A stretch of 64,000 nt of DNA, taken from Rallus limicola. Lineage: Eukaryota > Chordata > Aves > Gruiformes > Rallidae. The position numbers and the translations under genes were made by a program. This document shows, in pieces, positions 1 to 11,379 of the stretch; the stretch's first letter is position 1, and the number at the start of each line of letters is the position of its first letter. Below the pieces are notes generated by a model. It had not been told where the DNA came from. It saw nothing but the letters and a program-made list of their open reading frames with translations, and ran no database searches. Where the stretch lies: positions 868,001 to 932,000 of the forward strand of contig JAKCOZ010000006.1 in the NCBI GenBank assembly GCA_022605955.1. The letters run 5' to 3'.

Positions 1-110
1 TTTGTTCTTTCAAAGCCTTTCCTTCCCAACAGAGCAACTCCCTGCAAGGGCAGACAGGGACTTTTCAGGAGAATTCTTTGCAAACAATAAATCATTTCAG
101 GGAACCCATA

Positions 111-1060
111 AAATCATAGGATGTGTTAAGTTGGAAGGGACCTTTGAAGGCATCTAGTCCTACCCTCTGCAGTGAGCAGGGACATCTGCACAAGATCAGG
201 TCACTCAGACCCCCATCAAGCCTGACCTGGAATGTCTTCAGGGATGGGGCCTCCACCACCTCTCTGGCCAACCTGGGCCAGGGATCCACCACCCACAGAG
301 GGAAGAACCTTTTCCTCAGGTTTCATTTAAACCTACCCTGCTCTAGTTTAAACTCATTGCTCCTAGCCCTATCGCTCCATGTCCTTAGAAACAGTCCTTC
401 CCAGATTTCTTATAGCACCTTTCAGGGACTGGAAGGCTACTATAGGATCCCTCAGGAGTCTTCTCTTCCCAGGCTAAACAACCCTAACTATTGCAGCCTG
501 GCTTCATTTTTGTGGCCTCCTCTGGATGTGCTCCAACAGGTCCATGTCCTTCTTGTGCTGAGGGCTCCAGAGCTGGACACAGAACTGCAGGTGAGGTCTC
601 CCCAGAGCAGAGCAGAGGGGCAGAATCCCCTCTCTCCATCTGCTGGCCACACTCCTTGGGATGCAGCCCAGGATGGGGTTGGCCTTCTGGGCTGTGAGTG
701 CTCATCATTGGCATATGTCCAGCTTCTCATCAACGAGTTCCTCCAAGACCTTCTTCTCAGGGCTGCTTTCCAGCCCATCATCTCCTGACCTGTATGGATA
801 ACGGAGGTTGTCCCAACCCAGGTGCAGGACCATGCCCTTGGCTTTGTTGAACTTTGTGAGGTTCCCTAGGCCCACTTCTCCAGCCTGCCAGGTCCTTCTG
901 GATGCCATCCCATCCCTCTGGCATGTTAATCTCACCCCTCAACTTGGTGTCGTCAGCAAACTTGCTGAGGGTGCAATCGGTCTCATTGTCAATATAACTA
1001 GTAAAGATTAATAAAGATCATTAGTAAAGATATTAAATTGGGGGAGCTGTTGGTTAGTGG
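111..1060 (-). mobile_element. CR1 LINE copy, group D, reaching the RT domain
   Basis: The 3' end is at 111 (AAATCATAGGATGTG then a TTGGAAGGGACC block). Reading leftwards on the minus strand gives the ORF2 C-terminus preceded by reverse transcriptase motif residues near 930-1010: a frame with DNETDCTLSKFADDTKLRG. The FADD box, the RT catalytic aspartate pair, is therefore still readable. The copy then fades near 1060, where the minus strand still resembles the LFNIF segment. A 10-base word TAGTAAAGAT occurs at 999-1008 and again at 1022-1031, a small tandem duplication inside the element. Frameshifts and stops elsewhere make it a dead copy. The 5' boundary is approximate. Confidence 0.9.
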
Positions 1061-1469
1061 GACTATGTAAAGGTCTGTCCCTTCCTAGAGCACCTGGATA
1101 GCAATTTCAGGGGGCTTATCATTGCATTGTAGCCGTGCCTTATGCCTTGCAGTAGTACTGCCTCCAGTGCCATACTGTTGCTTCAAGACTGACAACCTCT
1201 TTATCTTCTAATCTTTAAAACGGTTTGGGTTGGGTTTTTTTCCCTCTGCTTATTTATTTATATGACTCTTTAAAAATGTTGTATAAAATGCTGTATTTAT
1301 CTCTATTTGAACAAATAGTCAGGATTCTGTTAAAGAGGAGGGCAGGGCACAGTTTAAAACATTAAATAGAGTGTTAAAAATTGGCTTTTGTGCTTTAAAA
1401 ACATTTCTGGTGTGTTCACCAGGATGTGGAAAAAACAAGGGAAGCATGTGGGGGAAGGGAAGATTATTA
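1061..1469. other. Single-copy spacer
   Basis: AT-rich DNA with short T and A runs. I see no exon, RNA gene or recognisable repeat. The right edge (about 1420-1470) may hold diverged 5' sequence of the next CR1. Confidence 0.5.
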
Positions 1470-1907
1470 GAGTGCTGCAGCAGCTCCTCTACAAAGAGAG
1501 GCTGAGGGAGCTGGGCTGGGTCAGCCCAGAGAAGAGAAGGCTGTGGGGGGACCTCATTGCAGCCTGCCAGTCCCTGAAGGGAGCAGAGAAACAGGAGGGG
1601 AATCAGCTTGTTAAAGGGCAGAGACTGGCAGGACAAGGGGGATGGAGTGAAGCTGAAGGAGGGAAGGGTTAGAGGAGATATTAGGGGGAAGTTTTTTCCA
1701 GAGAGAGTGGTGAGGGGCTGGAACAGGCTGCCCAGAGAGGTGGTGGATGCCCCATCCCTGGGGGTGTTGAAGGCCAGGCTGGATGGGGCCCTGGGCAACC
1801 TTGTGTAGCTCCAGGCTTGGAGGTTGGTGGCCCTGTCTGTTGCAGGGGGGCTAGAGCTGTATGACACTTGGGGTCCCTTCCAACCCAGACCAGTCTATGA
1901 TTCTATA
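1470..1907 (+). mobile_element. CR1 LINE copy, group A
   Basis: 5'-truncated copy. Sense ORF2 C-terminal residues are readable ([20 protein letters not shown], then RVVRGWNRLPREVVDAPSLG). It ends with CCCTTCCAACCCAGACCAG and TCTATGATTCTATA. Diverged CR1 sequence may extend left to about 1420. Confidence 0.9.
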
Positions 1908-2756
1908 CCAAAGTGCAATAAAAAAGGAGAAATGCAATAAAGAACAGACATACTCACAAAGTTTGTCCTTATCTTGTGCCTGAAGATGAACTCCACCATG
2001 GCAGCCACAAGGAAGATGAATGTCATGGTGGTTTTCAGGAGGAAAGAAAACATGGTGTCCAGTTTGGGACCTGGATAGCCAACATCCATCATTATTCTGC
2101 CTAGGAGGTTTTGGAAAATCCTCCTCCATGAATCCTTATCCCAGTGTTGTTTCCTCATGTCTCAGCTCTGGACTTTGGTGGTTCTATCACCCCGTGTTGT
2201 CCCCGTTCTTCACTCCCAGTTCTGCCTTGTTCTTTTCCTGCCTTTTCAGCCCAGGCTGTGGCAATGATGTTATGTTTAATTTGGCAAACAAACTGAAAAC
2301 ATAAAAATAATTCAGTTTAGTTGGAGTAATAATTAATATTTATTCTTCTCCAAACACCCTGTTTGCCTGCCAGCCAGTCTGGTTCTGTTTAATAGAAATC
2401 ATTTCATTCAACCCAAAACATTTAATTTCAATCATCTATGAGAAAATTAAAGGAAACAAAGAGTGAAGAGAGGTCCTAATTTTCCCCTTCAGCCCAGTAG
2501 TCCCAGGGTTGCAATTTTTTCCAGGGTATGGAAGAAGCAGCTTCAGTTCTGTCTGAGGTTTGAACCCGTAAGCTCTCATTTCAAGAGCAGTCACAAGGTT
2601 TTAAGGATATTTTGGGAAGCTTTTCCTATTTATTTATAAACCTGTTCTATTTTGCATTAACACTGGAGTGAGACCACAGTCCAAATGAATGGCCTAACCA
2701 GCAGGTTCAGTATATTTTTCCAGTTGAAATCATCCCATAAATTTGAATGAGAGTCA
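1908..2756. other. Single-copy spacer containing a possible minus-strand exon
   Basis: Non-repeat DNA. The left third holds the exon-like frame listed separately at 1958-2158. The rest is AT-rich with nothing recognisable. Confidence 0.5.
1958..2158 (-). other. Exon-like open frame with hydrophobic segment, unidentified
   Basis: On the minus strand an open frame of about 66 codons runs from an ATG at 2158 to a good splice donor (exon ...AACTTT, then GTGAGTA at 1957-1951). A hydrophobic stretch (MFSFLLKTTMTFIFLVAAMV) is followed by basic residues (RHKIRTN), as in a membrane segment with a cytosolic positive flank. Third codon positions in this stretch are mostly C or G although the surrounding DNA is AT-rich, which favours coding. 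Against it, no convincing acceptor with a pyrimidine tract is visible upstream, and I do not recognise the protein. It could be a first coding exon (an internal ATG has A at -3), a pseudo-exon or chance. It is antisense to the presumed FAM168A transcript. Confidence 0.2.
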
Positions 2757-2832
2757 CCAATTCAGGTTGGAAAGAACCTCTGGAAGTCATCAGGTCCAGG
2801 TTGAATCAGGTTGCTCAGAGCCTTATCCAGTT
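2757..2832 (-). mobile_element. CR1 3' fragment, old (group H/D-like)
   Basis: Only the 3' end is recognisable: AGGTTGGAAAGAACCTCTGG, then GGTTGCTCAGAGCC. The octamer tail is lost and the sequence dissolves into unique DNA after about 2832. Confidence 0.55.
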
Positions 2833-3063
2833 GACAGCAGTTAATGAAATGTTTTTTAGTGATTGAAGCCACGTGCTTTGACAGGTTGGCAAATTATGCT
2901 GAAGAAATTTTGCCACTGTTGCCAGGTTTTGAGAGGACAGGACCTTCAAAGGCTCCAGGATGTCATAAAGCACTTGATCCTTGAAACTGAAAGATGGGCA
3001 GGTTTTGAATGAGTGCAGTTCAAGGGATAGTTGGGGAATGGGAAACCTCAGGGCTTTGCTGAT

Positions 3064-3732
3064 GTGATGGAGAGCAGCTGTGCTGGGATACTGATGGATG
3101 CAAAGCTGGACATGAGCCAACCATGGGCACTCGAAGCCCAGAAGGCCAGTGACATCTTAGTCTGCATTACAAGAAGTTTGGCCAGCAGATTGAGGGGATT
3201 CTCCCCCTCTGCTTTGCTCTGGGGAGACCTCACCTGCAGTGCTGTGTCCAGCTCTGGAGCCCTCAGCACAAGAAGGACATGGACCTGTTGGAGCAGGTCC
3301 AGAGGAGGCCATGAGGATGATCTGAGGGCATTATTATGAGGGCAGACTGAGAGAGTTGGGCTGGTTCAGCCTGGAGAAGACAAGGCTCTGGGGACATCAC
3401 AGAGCCCCTTCCAGTCCCTGAAGGGATCTACAGGAAAGCTAGACAGGACTGTTGGCAATGGTGTGGAGAAATAGGATGAGGGGCAATGATTTTAAACTAG
3501 AGCAGGGCAGGTTTAGATAAGACCTTAGGAAGAAATTATTCACTCTGAGGGTGGTGAGACCCTGGCACAGGTTGCCCAGAGAGGTGGTGGCAGCCCCATC
3601 CCTGGAGATATTCAAGGTCAGTGTAGAAGCAGCTCTGAGCAACATGATCTTGTCAGGGTGTCCCTGCTCACTGCAGGGGTTTGGAACTTTAAAGGTCCCT
3701 TCCAATCTAATGCAGTCTGTGATTCCATGATT
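3064..3732 (+). mobile_element. CR1 LINE copy, group D
   Basis: Starts inside ORF2 (sense residues resembling LMDAKLDMSQPWALEAQKA) and runs through to CCCTTCCAATCTAATGCAG and TGTGATTCCATGATT. Frameshifts break the reading frame. 5'-truncated like nearly all copies here. Confidence 0.88.
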
Positions 3733-4948
3733 CACCTTGGATATATACAGTTTCATGTATCTTAGCCACCATATGCAGCACCTACAGCAAATGCAAGATG
3801 TCTGACAAGATGAGCCTACTCTTCCAGAGTCACAAGTGACTTGTAGCTCTTACCATGGAAGTGCATTGTGGAGGCCTTCTCCTAAATCTTATTTGTACTG
3901 ATTATTTCAGCTTATTCTTAATGCTGACTCAGTTCTCTGGCAGCCTGAAGACTTTATTACTCATTCTAGTCCTTGGGATGTTGGACATGTATTACCTCAA
4001 CTGCATGTTGAGCGGAGACTTTCTTCCATCTCTCTTTCTAGATGTTTGGGGTAGTGTGTGCAGAAATGTTCATTTTATTGCTGCTTTTTTTATATTTTTC
4101 TTCTCTGTTGGTGTTTGAGCCCATCAGAGCTTTGGCTGGGGCTGACCTCAGAGAGCAATTAATAGGGTGGGCGCAGTGGAAATCAAACAGCAGCACCTCA
4201 GAACTTGGCCCCATTATCTCCTCACTGGTAGGACCAAAATCTTTTTAATCCTTTTGGGCTTTGATGGAAAATTTTATGGGTTTTATAGAAATCCTTTGCT
4301 GCACTGTGAGTCTGAGTGCTGTGTTTCTTGATTGATTTTTTTTGTGGGATTTTTTTTTTTTTTTAAATTCCAAAGTTTACAGGATCTGTGGACACAAAGC
4401 TTTTGCAGCTGGTCCTGCTTTGTCAATGGATTTCCACATCCTCCCCAATTCAGGAGGATGAGTCACCCCACAGAAAGAGGAAAGGAACCGCAGTGTGGTC
4501 TCATCTGAACCACGTCCCTATTCATACCCAGGCTGCACGTTGTTGTGTGTGATGAACATGACGTTGTTTTGTTTTCCTAGAATGTGCAATTAGTGGAGAT
4601 ATAAAAAGCTGGTGCTGTTCACGCTTTCTTTGATAGCAGGATGAGAGATTAGCAGCTGAGGGAAGGCGAGAAAACCAGGAGGATCTCCTAGAGGCATCTT
4701 GGTTCTTCAGAGTTGGGATCCATCTCTGCTTTCCAGCACTCTTCCTCTAAGACCGTTGCCCAATGATTTTTGTCACTTAACTCAGTCCAAGGCACACTTT
4801 ATGGTTATTAGGGGAAAGATGTATCAGCAAAAGTTCAGCTCAGTTTTCTTCCCTGGAAGTTGTACAGTTGAGCCAGCCTGTACTTCAATAACTTAATTAA
4901 ATGACATTCTTGATAAGGAAGCAAAGTGTGCATCAAAGCAAGCAGATG
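3733..4948. other. Single-copy spacer
   Basis: About 1.2 kb of CR1-free AT-rich DNA with a T run at 4352-4366. A TATA-like word near 4600 has no supporting context. No gene seen. Confidence 0.55.
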
Positions 4949-5135
4949 ATCACAGAATCATAGAATGGTCTGGGTTGGAAGGGACCCCAAGGATCACAGA
5001 GTTCCAACCCCCCTGCCACAGGCAGGGCCACCAACCTCCAGGCCTGGAGCTACACAAGGTTGCCCAGGGCCCCATCCAACCTGGCTTTGAACACCTCCAG
5101 GGATGGGGCACCCACCCCCTCTCTGGGCAGCCTGT
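4949..5135 (-). mobile_element. CR1 3' end, group A, short
   Basis: A 187-base copy. It begins with an inverted octamer tail (ATCACAGAATCATAGAATGG) and keeps the CCACCAACCTCCAGGCCTGG block. It breaks off abruptly after CTCTGGGCAGCCTGTT, the 5' truncation point. Confidence 0.92.
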
Positions 5136-6134
5136 TGATCATATCTCCCTGTATTATGTAGCCCAAGTACAAGGCTGAAGCAGTGCAGTGTGATAATTGT
5201 GTCTTGAATTAAGTGTTGCCCAAATTAAGAAGAATAATTAGGAAGTGCCACCCTTCTGTTAAAAATGCACACACAGTAAGTAGTGAACACATCCTTGATA
5301 GGTCATATTTTTTCTCCTTCCTTGACTGTGTGTATTCCCCTGATTCTCTAGCACTATTTTTCACAAGGTAAAATGGAAAAGGTAATTAACAACAACAAGA
5401 AAAACCTCTGAGTTCACCCTGGAACAAGTGTATACTGATGCACACTGGTGGGACCTTTAGTTTTCCTACCAGACTTCTGCTATGTATCCAATTTATTGCA
5501 TGCATACACCTCAACCTTTGTGAAGCAAAGACCTTCTTGAATATTCATCAAAGAAGTCCTTCTAACGTCCTGAGCTTGCATACCTAATTAGGTGATATAT
5601 TTACTTTCTTAATCCCTCCTGACCTCCCCCCATATGCAAATTACACAATTTGCAAACACGTGCATCAGCACTGGCTAGATGATCCAGCTGATTACTCTCA
5701 CAGTAATTGCAATGCCTCTTCCCAAAATTTCCTGGAGAAAAATCCTCCAAGTTTAAGTCTCACCCAGCTGTACTGTGCCCTTGACCACTAATAAATTAGT
5801 CTTAGCCCATTTCTGTTTCCTTTGGAAGGAACCTGTGTCTACATTTACTTTAATCTCCTGAAAGCCTGCATGAATTACACCAAAAGGCTTTTTGGAAAAT
5901 TGCTTGAGACCATTATCACACAGGTAAGATACCTACTCAGGACTGTGCTAATCTTCTGGTGTACTTTTAATTCATTTGAGAAACACTGAAGGGTTGTTCC
6001 AGTAGGTTTCCCTAATGCCACCCTTTCTTTAGTGTGACCAAATGGCATTCCTTATGTAAAGAAATCTAGTTGACCTGGAGGAAGGGTCTCAGAAGCAAAA
6101 CAGCCTTTTCAAAGCTGTAGTGATGAGACAGTAA
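5136..6134. other. Single-copy spacer
   Basis: AT-rich unique DNA. No repeat or exon recognised. Confidence 0.5.
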
Positions 6135-6912
6135 ATCATAGAGACCTGAACAGACTGGACTGATTGGCTGAGACCAATGGGCTGAGGTTTAACAAGGCAG
6201 AGTGCTGCACATGGGACAGAACAACCCTGAGCAACGCTACAGGCTGGGGGAGGCTGGCTGGAGAGTGTCAGGCAGAGAAGGACCTGGGGGTGCTGGGTGA
6301 CTGACCACGAGCCAGCAGTGTGCCTGGGGGGCCAGGAAGGCCAAGGGCATCCAGGCTTGTGTCAGCAATAGTGTGGCCAGTAGGTCTGGGGAGGGGATTG
6401 TGCCCCTGGACTGGGCACTGGGGAGGCTGCACCTCGAGTGCTGGGTCCAGTTCTGGGCTCCTCAGCATCAGAAGGACACTGAGGTCCTGGAGCGAGTGCA
6501 GAGAAGGGCAACCAGGCTGGGGAAGGGGCTGGAGGGCAAATCCTCTGAGGAGCAGCTGAGGGAGCTGGGGGTGTTGAGCCTGGAGAAGAGGAGGCTGAGG
6601 GGAGACCTTCTCAGCACCTCCCCTGCCCTGCCAGGAGGGTGCAGAGAGGTGGGCGCTGGTCTCTTCATCCAGGGGACAGGAGATGGGACAAGGGGCAGTG
6701 GGCTCAAGCTGTGCCAGGGCAGGGTCAGCTCAGCTGGGAGGGCAAAGTTCTTCCCTGGTAGAGTTGTGGGGCTGTGGCACAGGCTGCCCAGGGAGGGGGC
6801 TGAGTCCCAACCCCTGGGGGTGTTTAACAGAGGGGGAGATGAGGTACTGAGAGATCTGGGTCAGCACAGGACAGGGATGGTTGGGCTCGATCTTAAAGGT
6901 CTTTTCCAACAG
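6135..6912 (+). mobile_element. CR1 LINE copy, group C, 3' tail missing
   Basis: Starts in ORF2 at sequence resembling RDLNRLDWLRPMG and continues through the C-terminal ORF2 region ([24 protein letters not shown] residues). It stops at GGTCTTTTCCAAC without its octamer tail and abuts a group F copy at 6913. The sense frame from 6373 stays open across this junction. Confidence 0.9.
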
Positions 6913-7231
6913 GGCTCAGGAGGAGGGGTCAGTCTGTGTTCAGTGGTCCCTGGGAACAGAGCAAGGGGCCCTGGTCATAAACTGGAGCAGAGGAAGTTCC
7001 CTCTAACCCTGAGGAGGAACTTCTTCCCCAGGAGGGTGGCAGAGCCCTGGGCCAGGCTGTCCAGAGAGCTTGGGGAGTCTCCCTCCATCTCTGGAGACAT
7101 CCCAACCCCGTGATCCTGGGCACTGTCCTGTGCAGCCTGCTGGAGGGGACCCTGCTCTGGCAGGGGTGGGACTGGGGGATTTTCAGAGGTCCTTGCCAAG
7201 CCCCATAATTCTGTGGTTCTGGAATTCTATG
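6913..7231 (+). mobile_element. CR1 LINE copy, group F, fused to the preceding copy
   Basis: Begins at GGCTCAGGAGGAGGGGTCAG, directly after the truncated group C copy, and ends with a normal 3' end (ATTCTGTGGTTCTGGAATTC). The ORF2 sense frame continues unbroken from the group C copy to a stop near 7113. Confidence 0.88.
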
Positions 7232-8060
7232 GTAATATATATACATCTCTGTGTCCTATAATTAATTTTACAAAAGGCCAAAATTATGTCTGCTAAGGAG
7301 CTGGATTCATCCCAACTGTCTTCAGGAGGTGTCAGTGCAGTCTGCACGGTCACCCCTCTTGCTGGAGAAAAACAAGTATTTCGTGAACATTACTCATCTC
7401 AGCAAATTTAGATCTACTCTGACTTGCAGTTAATCCCTTCCCCCATAATTAATTAATTGTTAGAGATCCATTTCTGTCAAATACTGGAGATAAAGCTGTG
7501 TAAACCTTATCATAGACCCCCATATGATGATATTTAACCTGTCAAGATACACAGGAGCCAAAAGAGTCATGGGGTGATTGGTGCATGTTGAGATCTGGAC
7601 TAAAAATGCCACGTGTTGAGCTACTTCAGGCAAGTTTTCACTGTCATAGGATATGAATTCAGCACTGACACTGATTTCATTATACACTCCAATAAAACAA
7701 GCTATTGAGTTACATCACTTATATATAGTTACAAAGAGAGATACTATAGGAAGAACGGTGCTTTCTTCTTTTTTTTCACTATTGCCAGTGAAAATTTGAA
7801 GCTAGAATCCTTTTTTGATGCCCTTAATGCTGGGGATATATCTGAGCCTTTGGAACCTTTTGCTCAGCAGAGATATAATGATGCTGAGATACAGCTGGTA
7901 CCCTTAATCACATTCAGAGCATCTCCTCTTCTACCAATGGTTGGATAAAATAATTCAGACAGTGTCTTGTACCTGCTTCCAAGACATGATTACCAGGTAG
8001 TCAGCAGGTCTAATTTTCTACTGGAAAAAGTGATGATTCTTTATGCTAGAAAAGGATAAA
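7232..8060. other. Single-copy spacer
   Basis: AT-rich DNA, including short TAAT repeats near 7450. Nothing recognisable. Confidence 0.5.
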
Positions 8061-8712
8061 TGTGTCCAGGTCTGGGCTCCCTGGGATAAAAAAGACAGGG
8101 ATCTCCTGGAGAGAGTCCAGAGGAGGGACAGGGAGATGATGAAAGGCCTGGAGCATCTCCCCTATGAGGAAAGGCTGAGTGAGTAAATGTTACTCCAGTA
8201 AAAATTCCTTCATTAAACTGTTAGAAAGACTGAGAGAAAACCTCACTTCAGTGAGGGATCTCCTGGAGAGAGTCCACAGGAGGGACACAGGGGTGATGAA
8301 AGGCCTGGAACATCTCCCCTCTGAGGAAAGGCTGAGTGAGCTGGGGCTGTTCAGCCTGGAGAGAAGCAGCCTGAGAGGGGATCTGATCAATGGTTATCAA
8401 TAGCTGAAGGGTGGGACATAGGGGGACATGGGCAGCCTCTTCTCAGTGTCTGTGGGGACAGGACAAGGGGTGATGGCCTCAAGTTGGAGCACAGGGAGTT
8501 CCCCACCAATCTGGGGAAGAATTTCTTCCTGGTGAGGGAGCCCTGGGACAGGCTGCCCAGGGGGGTGTGGAGTCTCCTTCTCTGGAGAGATTCCAGCCCC
8601 GTCTGGACACCGCCCTGTGTGACCTGTCCTAGGGAGCCTGCTTTGGCAGGGGGGTTGGACCTGATGAGCTCTGGAGGTCCCTTCCAACCCCTACAATTCT
8701 ATGATTCTGTGA
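8061..8712 (+). mobile_element. CR1 LINE copy, group E, with duplicated 5' segment
   Basis: The 86-base segment at 8098-8183 recurs at 8255-8340 with a handful of mismatches, separated by 71 bases of non-CR1 DNA. Both encode the same ORF2 stretch ([15 protein letters not shown] residues). The second continues to a normal 3' end (CCCTACAATTCTATGATTCT). It is either an old internal duplication or two same-strand insertions truncated alike. Confidence 0.88.
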
Positions 8713-9931
8713 ATACAAAATAAATTCTAGATCCTACTCCATGAGCCAAGGGACCTGTGGGGGATGTTTTTCCCTTTCCCAAGTTTCACAGTTCAGACCT
8801 CCCTTAGTCCCATGGGGCAACATGTCAGTTTGAATGTGCGTTATCGTTGGCTTTTTCTGGAGGGCTTCAACCTTCCCCCACGTCCCTGGCTGCTATCACT
8901 GAATCAGGACGAGACCAAACGTCCTTTCTTGGCTGTTTAACGCTGGGCTGTTGTTATCGATGCCTTTATCACAGCAACAGCACAAATCAGTTCCAGTGGG
9001 AGACGGAAAGTACACCCTGTCCAGGACACCGAGCCTGGGTCAGTTCAGGCAACCAGCCTCTCCCCCCTCCTTGTTGGGGCTGGTGGTGAGCTGATATCTT
9101 TTAATTGAAGTGCCCAGTGATAACAGCAGCATGTGTGCTGGAACATTTGGTGGCCGGACCCTCCGGGAGGGGATAAGGATGCTGAGTAGGGCAGATGCTC
9201 ATGCGTGCGCTGAGAATTCATCAGCTCCTTCCAGCCTGTTTGGAATCTGCTCTTCTCCCCTTGTTTTGTCTGTCTTTCCTTTATCCCTTGCCAAAGGATT
9301 AATTTCATTGCATTCTCATTTCACTATCTTTTTTATTCTTCCTGCTACTCTGTCTATACTTGATTTGCAGTTAATTTTCCAGAGTGCATGCAGCTTCTTG
9401 GACAGGGAGGAAAAAAAACCCTGATGTACAGTTCTTGCACTGAATCATAAAGCTCCATTTCATGGCATTTTCTGGCAGATGTAATTCACTGTGGAAATGA
9501 TGTTTGTGGTTCAGATCCTTGGGTCTAAGACAGCTCTTTCCTGTAAATCATTAGCAAATGATACAGAAGCTCTCATTCTGATTGACAGCTCAGGAAGTAG
9601 ATGGCATTACCCCACTTGGCTTTATTTACCTTTTTCATTAAGCTCAGGTGTAAAACTGCCCAGATAGAAAAAAATAAGGAGTAAATTAGCTCCAACAGGA
9701 ATGATTAAAGCTATTACCCTATTCTAATTTATCACCTATTAGCAGACAAATGAGCACACGCTGACTTTGTGCTCTCCCTCCACCACTCTCTTCATTGCCA
9801 GCGTTGCTTCTAATAACAGAAGGCACTTGATACCACTTAGAGCACAGTGCCCAAAATGAATCCAGCACATCTTCACGACAGCCTGCCCTCGAAGCCCATT
9901 GCTAAAGGACATTATGATCAGTGTGTCACTT
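8713..9931. other. Single-copy spacer
   Basis: About 1.2 kb without CR1, repeats or a supported exon. Some open frames exist (8847-9089, 9110-9424 plus) but show no domain. Confidence 0.5.
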
Positions 9932-10771
9932 TCAGAGGGATCTTGACAGGCTGGAAAGGTGGGTTCGGGTGAACCTAATGAGGTTCAACACTGCCAAGTG
10001 TCAGGTGTTGTGCTTGGGCCAGAAGAATCCCAGACATATTTACAAACTGGGAGATCTCCTGGAGAGCAGCCCTGCTGAGAAGGCCCTGCGTGTCCTCGTG
10101 AATAAGAAACTCCACATGACCCAACAGTGTGCTCTTGCATCTCAGAAATGTGATGGGATCCTGGGCTCCATCAGCAGAGGGGTGGCAGCAGGGACAGGGA
10201 GGGGATTGTCCCTCTCTGCTCTGCCCTCAGGAGGCCCCAGCTGAAGTCCTGTGTCCAGAGCTGGGGCCCCAACACAAGGAAGATGTGGGACTGGTGGAGA
10301 GGGGTCAGAGGAGCCACGGAGATGCTCAGAGGGCTGGAGCAGCTCCCCTACAAAGAGAGGCTGAAGGAGCTGGGCTGGTTCAGCCTGGGGAAGAGAAGGC
10401 TGTGGGGGGACCTCATTGCAGCCTTCCAGTCCCTGAAGGGAGCAGAGAAACAGGAGGGGAATCAGCTTGTTAAAAGGGTAGATAATGGCAGGACAAGGGG
10501 GATGGAGTGAAGCTGAAGGAAGGAAGGTTTAAATGAGATCTTAGCGGGAAGTTTTTTCCAGAGAGAGTGGTGAGGAGCTGGAACAGGCTTTGCCCAGAGA
10601 GGGGGTCCCTGTGGGTCCCTGGGGGTGTTCAAGGCCAGGTTGACTGGGGCCCTGGGCAACCTTGTGTAGCTCCGGGCCTGGAGGTTGGTGGCCCTGCCTG
10701 TGGCAGGGGGGTTGGAGCTCTGTGATCCTTGGGGTCCCTTCCAACTCAGACCAGTCTGTAATTCTGTGATC
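9932..10771 (+). mobile_element. CR1 LINE copy, group A, long
   Basis: One of the longer copies. The sense frame starts just after the RT domain ([20 protein letters not shown], then [12 protein letters not shown]) and runs down to the 3' end (AATTCTGTGAT). Frameshifts occur in the middle and an extra T interrupts the GCTTTGCCCAG region. Confidence 0.92.
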
Positions 10772-11379
10772 TCCTATATATTTCACATAAAGCCATGCAT
10801 GTTGTAATTACAAGTATGGAACAAAAAGATATGATTTCAGGGGAGAGAAGGCAGAAGCAGTGTGAACTGAAGTGCATAAACTGAAAGCATAAAATAGCAA
10901 TTATTAAATAATTCTGTGTCAGAAATTCTCTGGCTAATATATTAAATCCTAGAATTATTTAGTTTGGAAGAGCTCTCTGCAGATCTTTTTTCCTCAGCCC
11001 CTGGCTCTAATCAAAGCCAACTTCAAAGTGAGATGTAGAATCGTATCCAAATTGAGTTTTAAATTTAGCCAAGAAAGGATATTTCCATCCCCTCCTTGGG
11101 CCCCAGTTCCACTCTCCCCATGGATGGATGTGTTTTCTCCCAATATTGAGTTGAATTTTTCACGTAGCAACTTGCACATCATGTTTTTGCTGTTTACCTC
11201 CAAGTAGAGCATGGCTTGGTCATACTTCTAACCTTCCAGCAGGAAGCTGCAGATGGCATTAAAGTCTCCAACTTGCCTTCTTTTCTTCTGTCTGAGCAAA
11301 CCCAGCTCCCATCCTCATGCTTTGTATGCTTCAAGGCTTGGGAGGCTTGAAGTTTGTCTACAAACCACTGATGATTACC
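10772..11379. other. Spacer with a possible degraded CR1 3' end
   Basis: Mostly unique AT-rich DNA. At 10944-10990, AGAATTATTTAGTTTGGAAG resembles a diverged inverted CR1 3' end. It has the same orientation as the RT fossil that follows and may be its other end. Confidence 0.4.

Noticed and set aside
4595..4612. TATA-like word (also near 15975 and 42223)
   Set aside because: No CpG island, initiator or downstream exon at any of the three. Such words are common in AT-rich introns.
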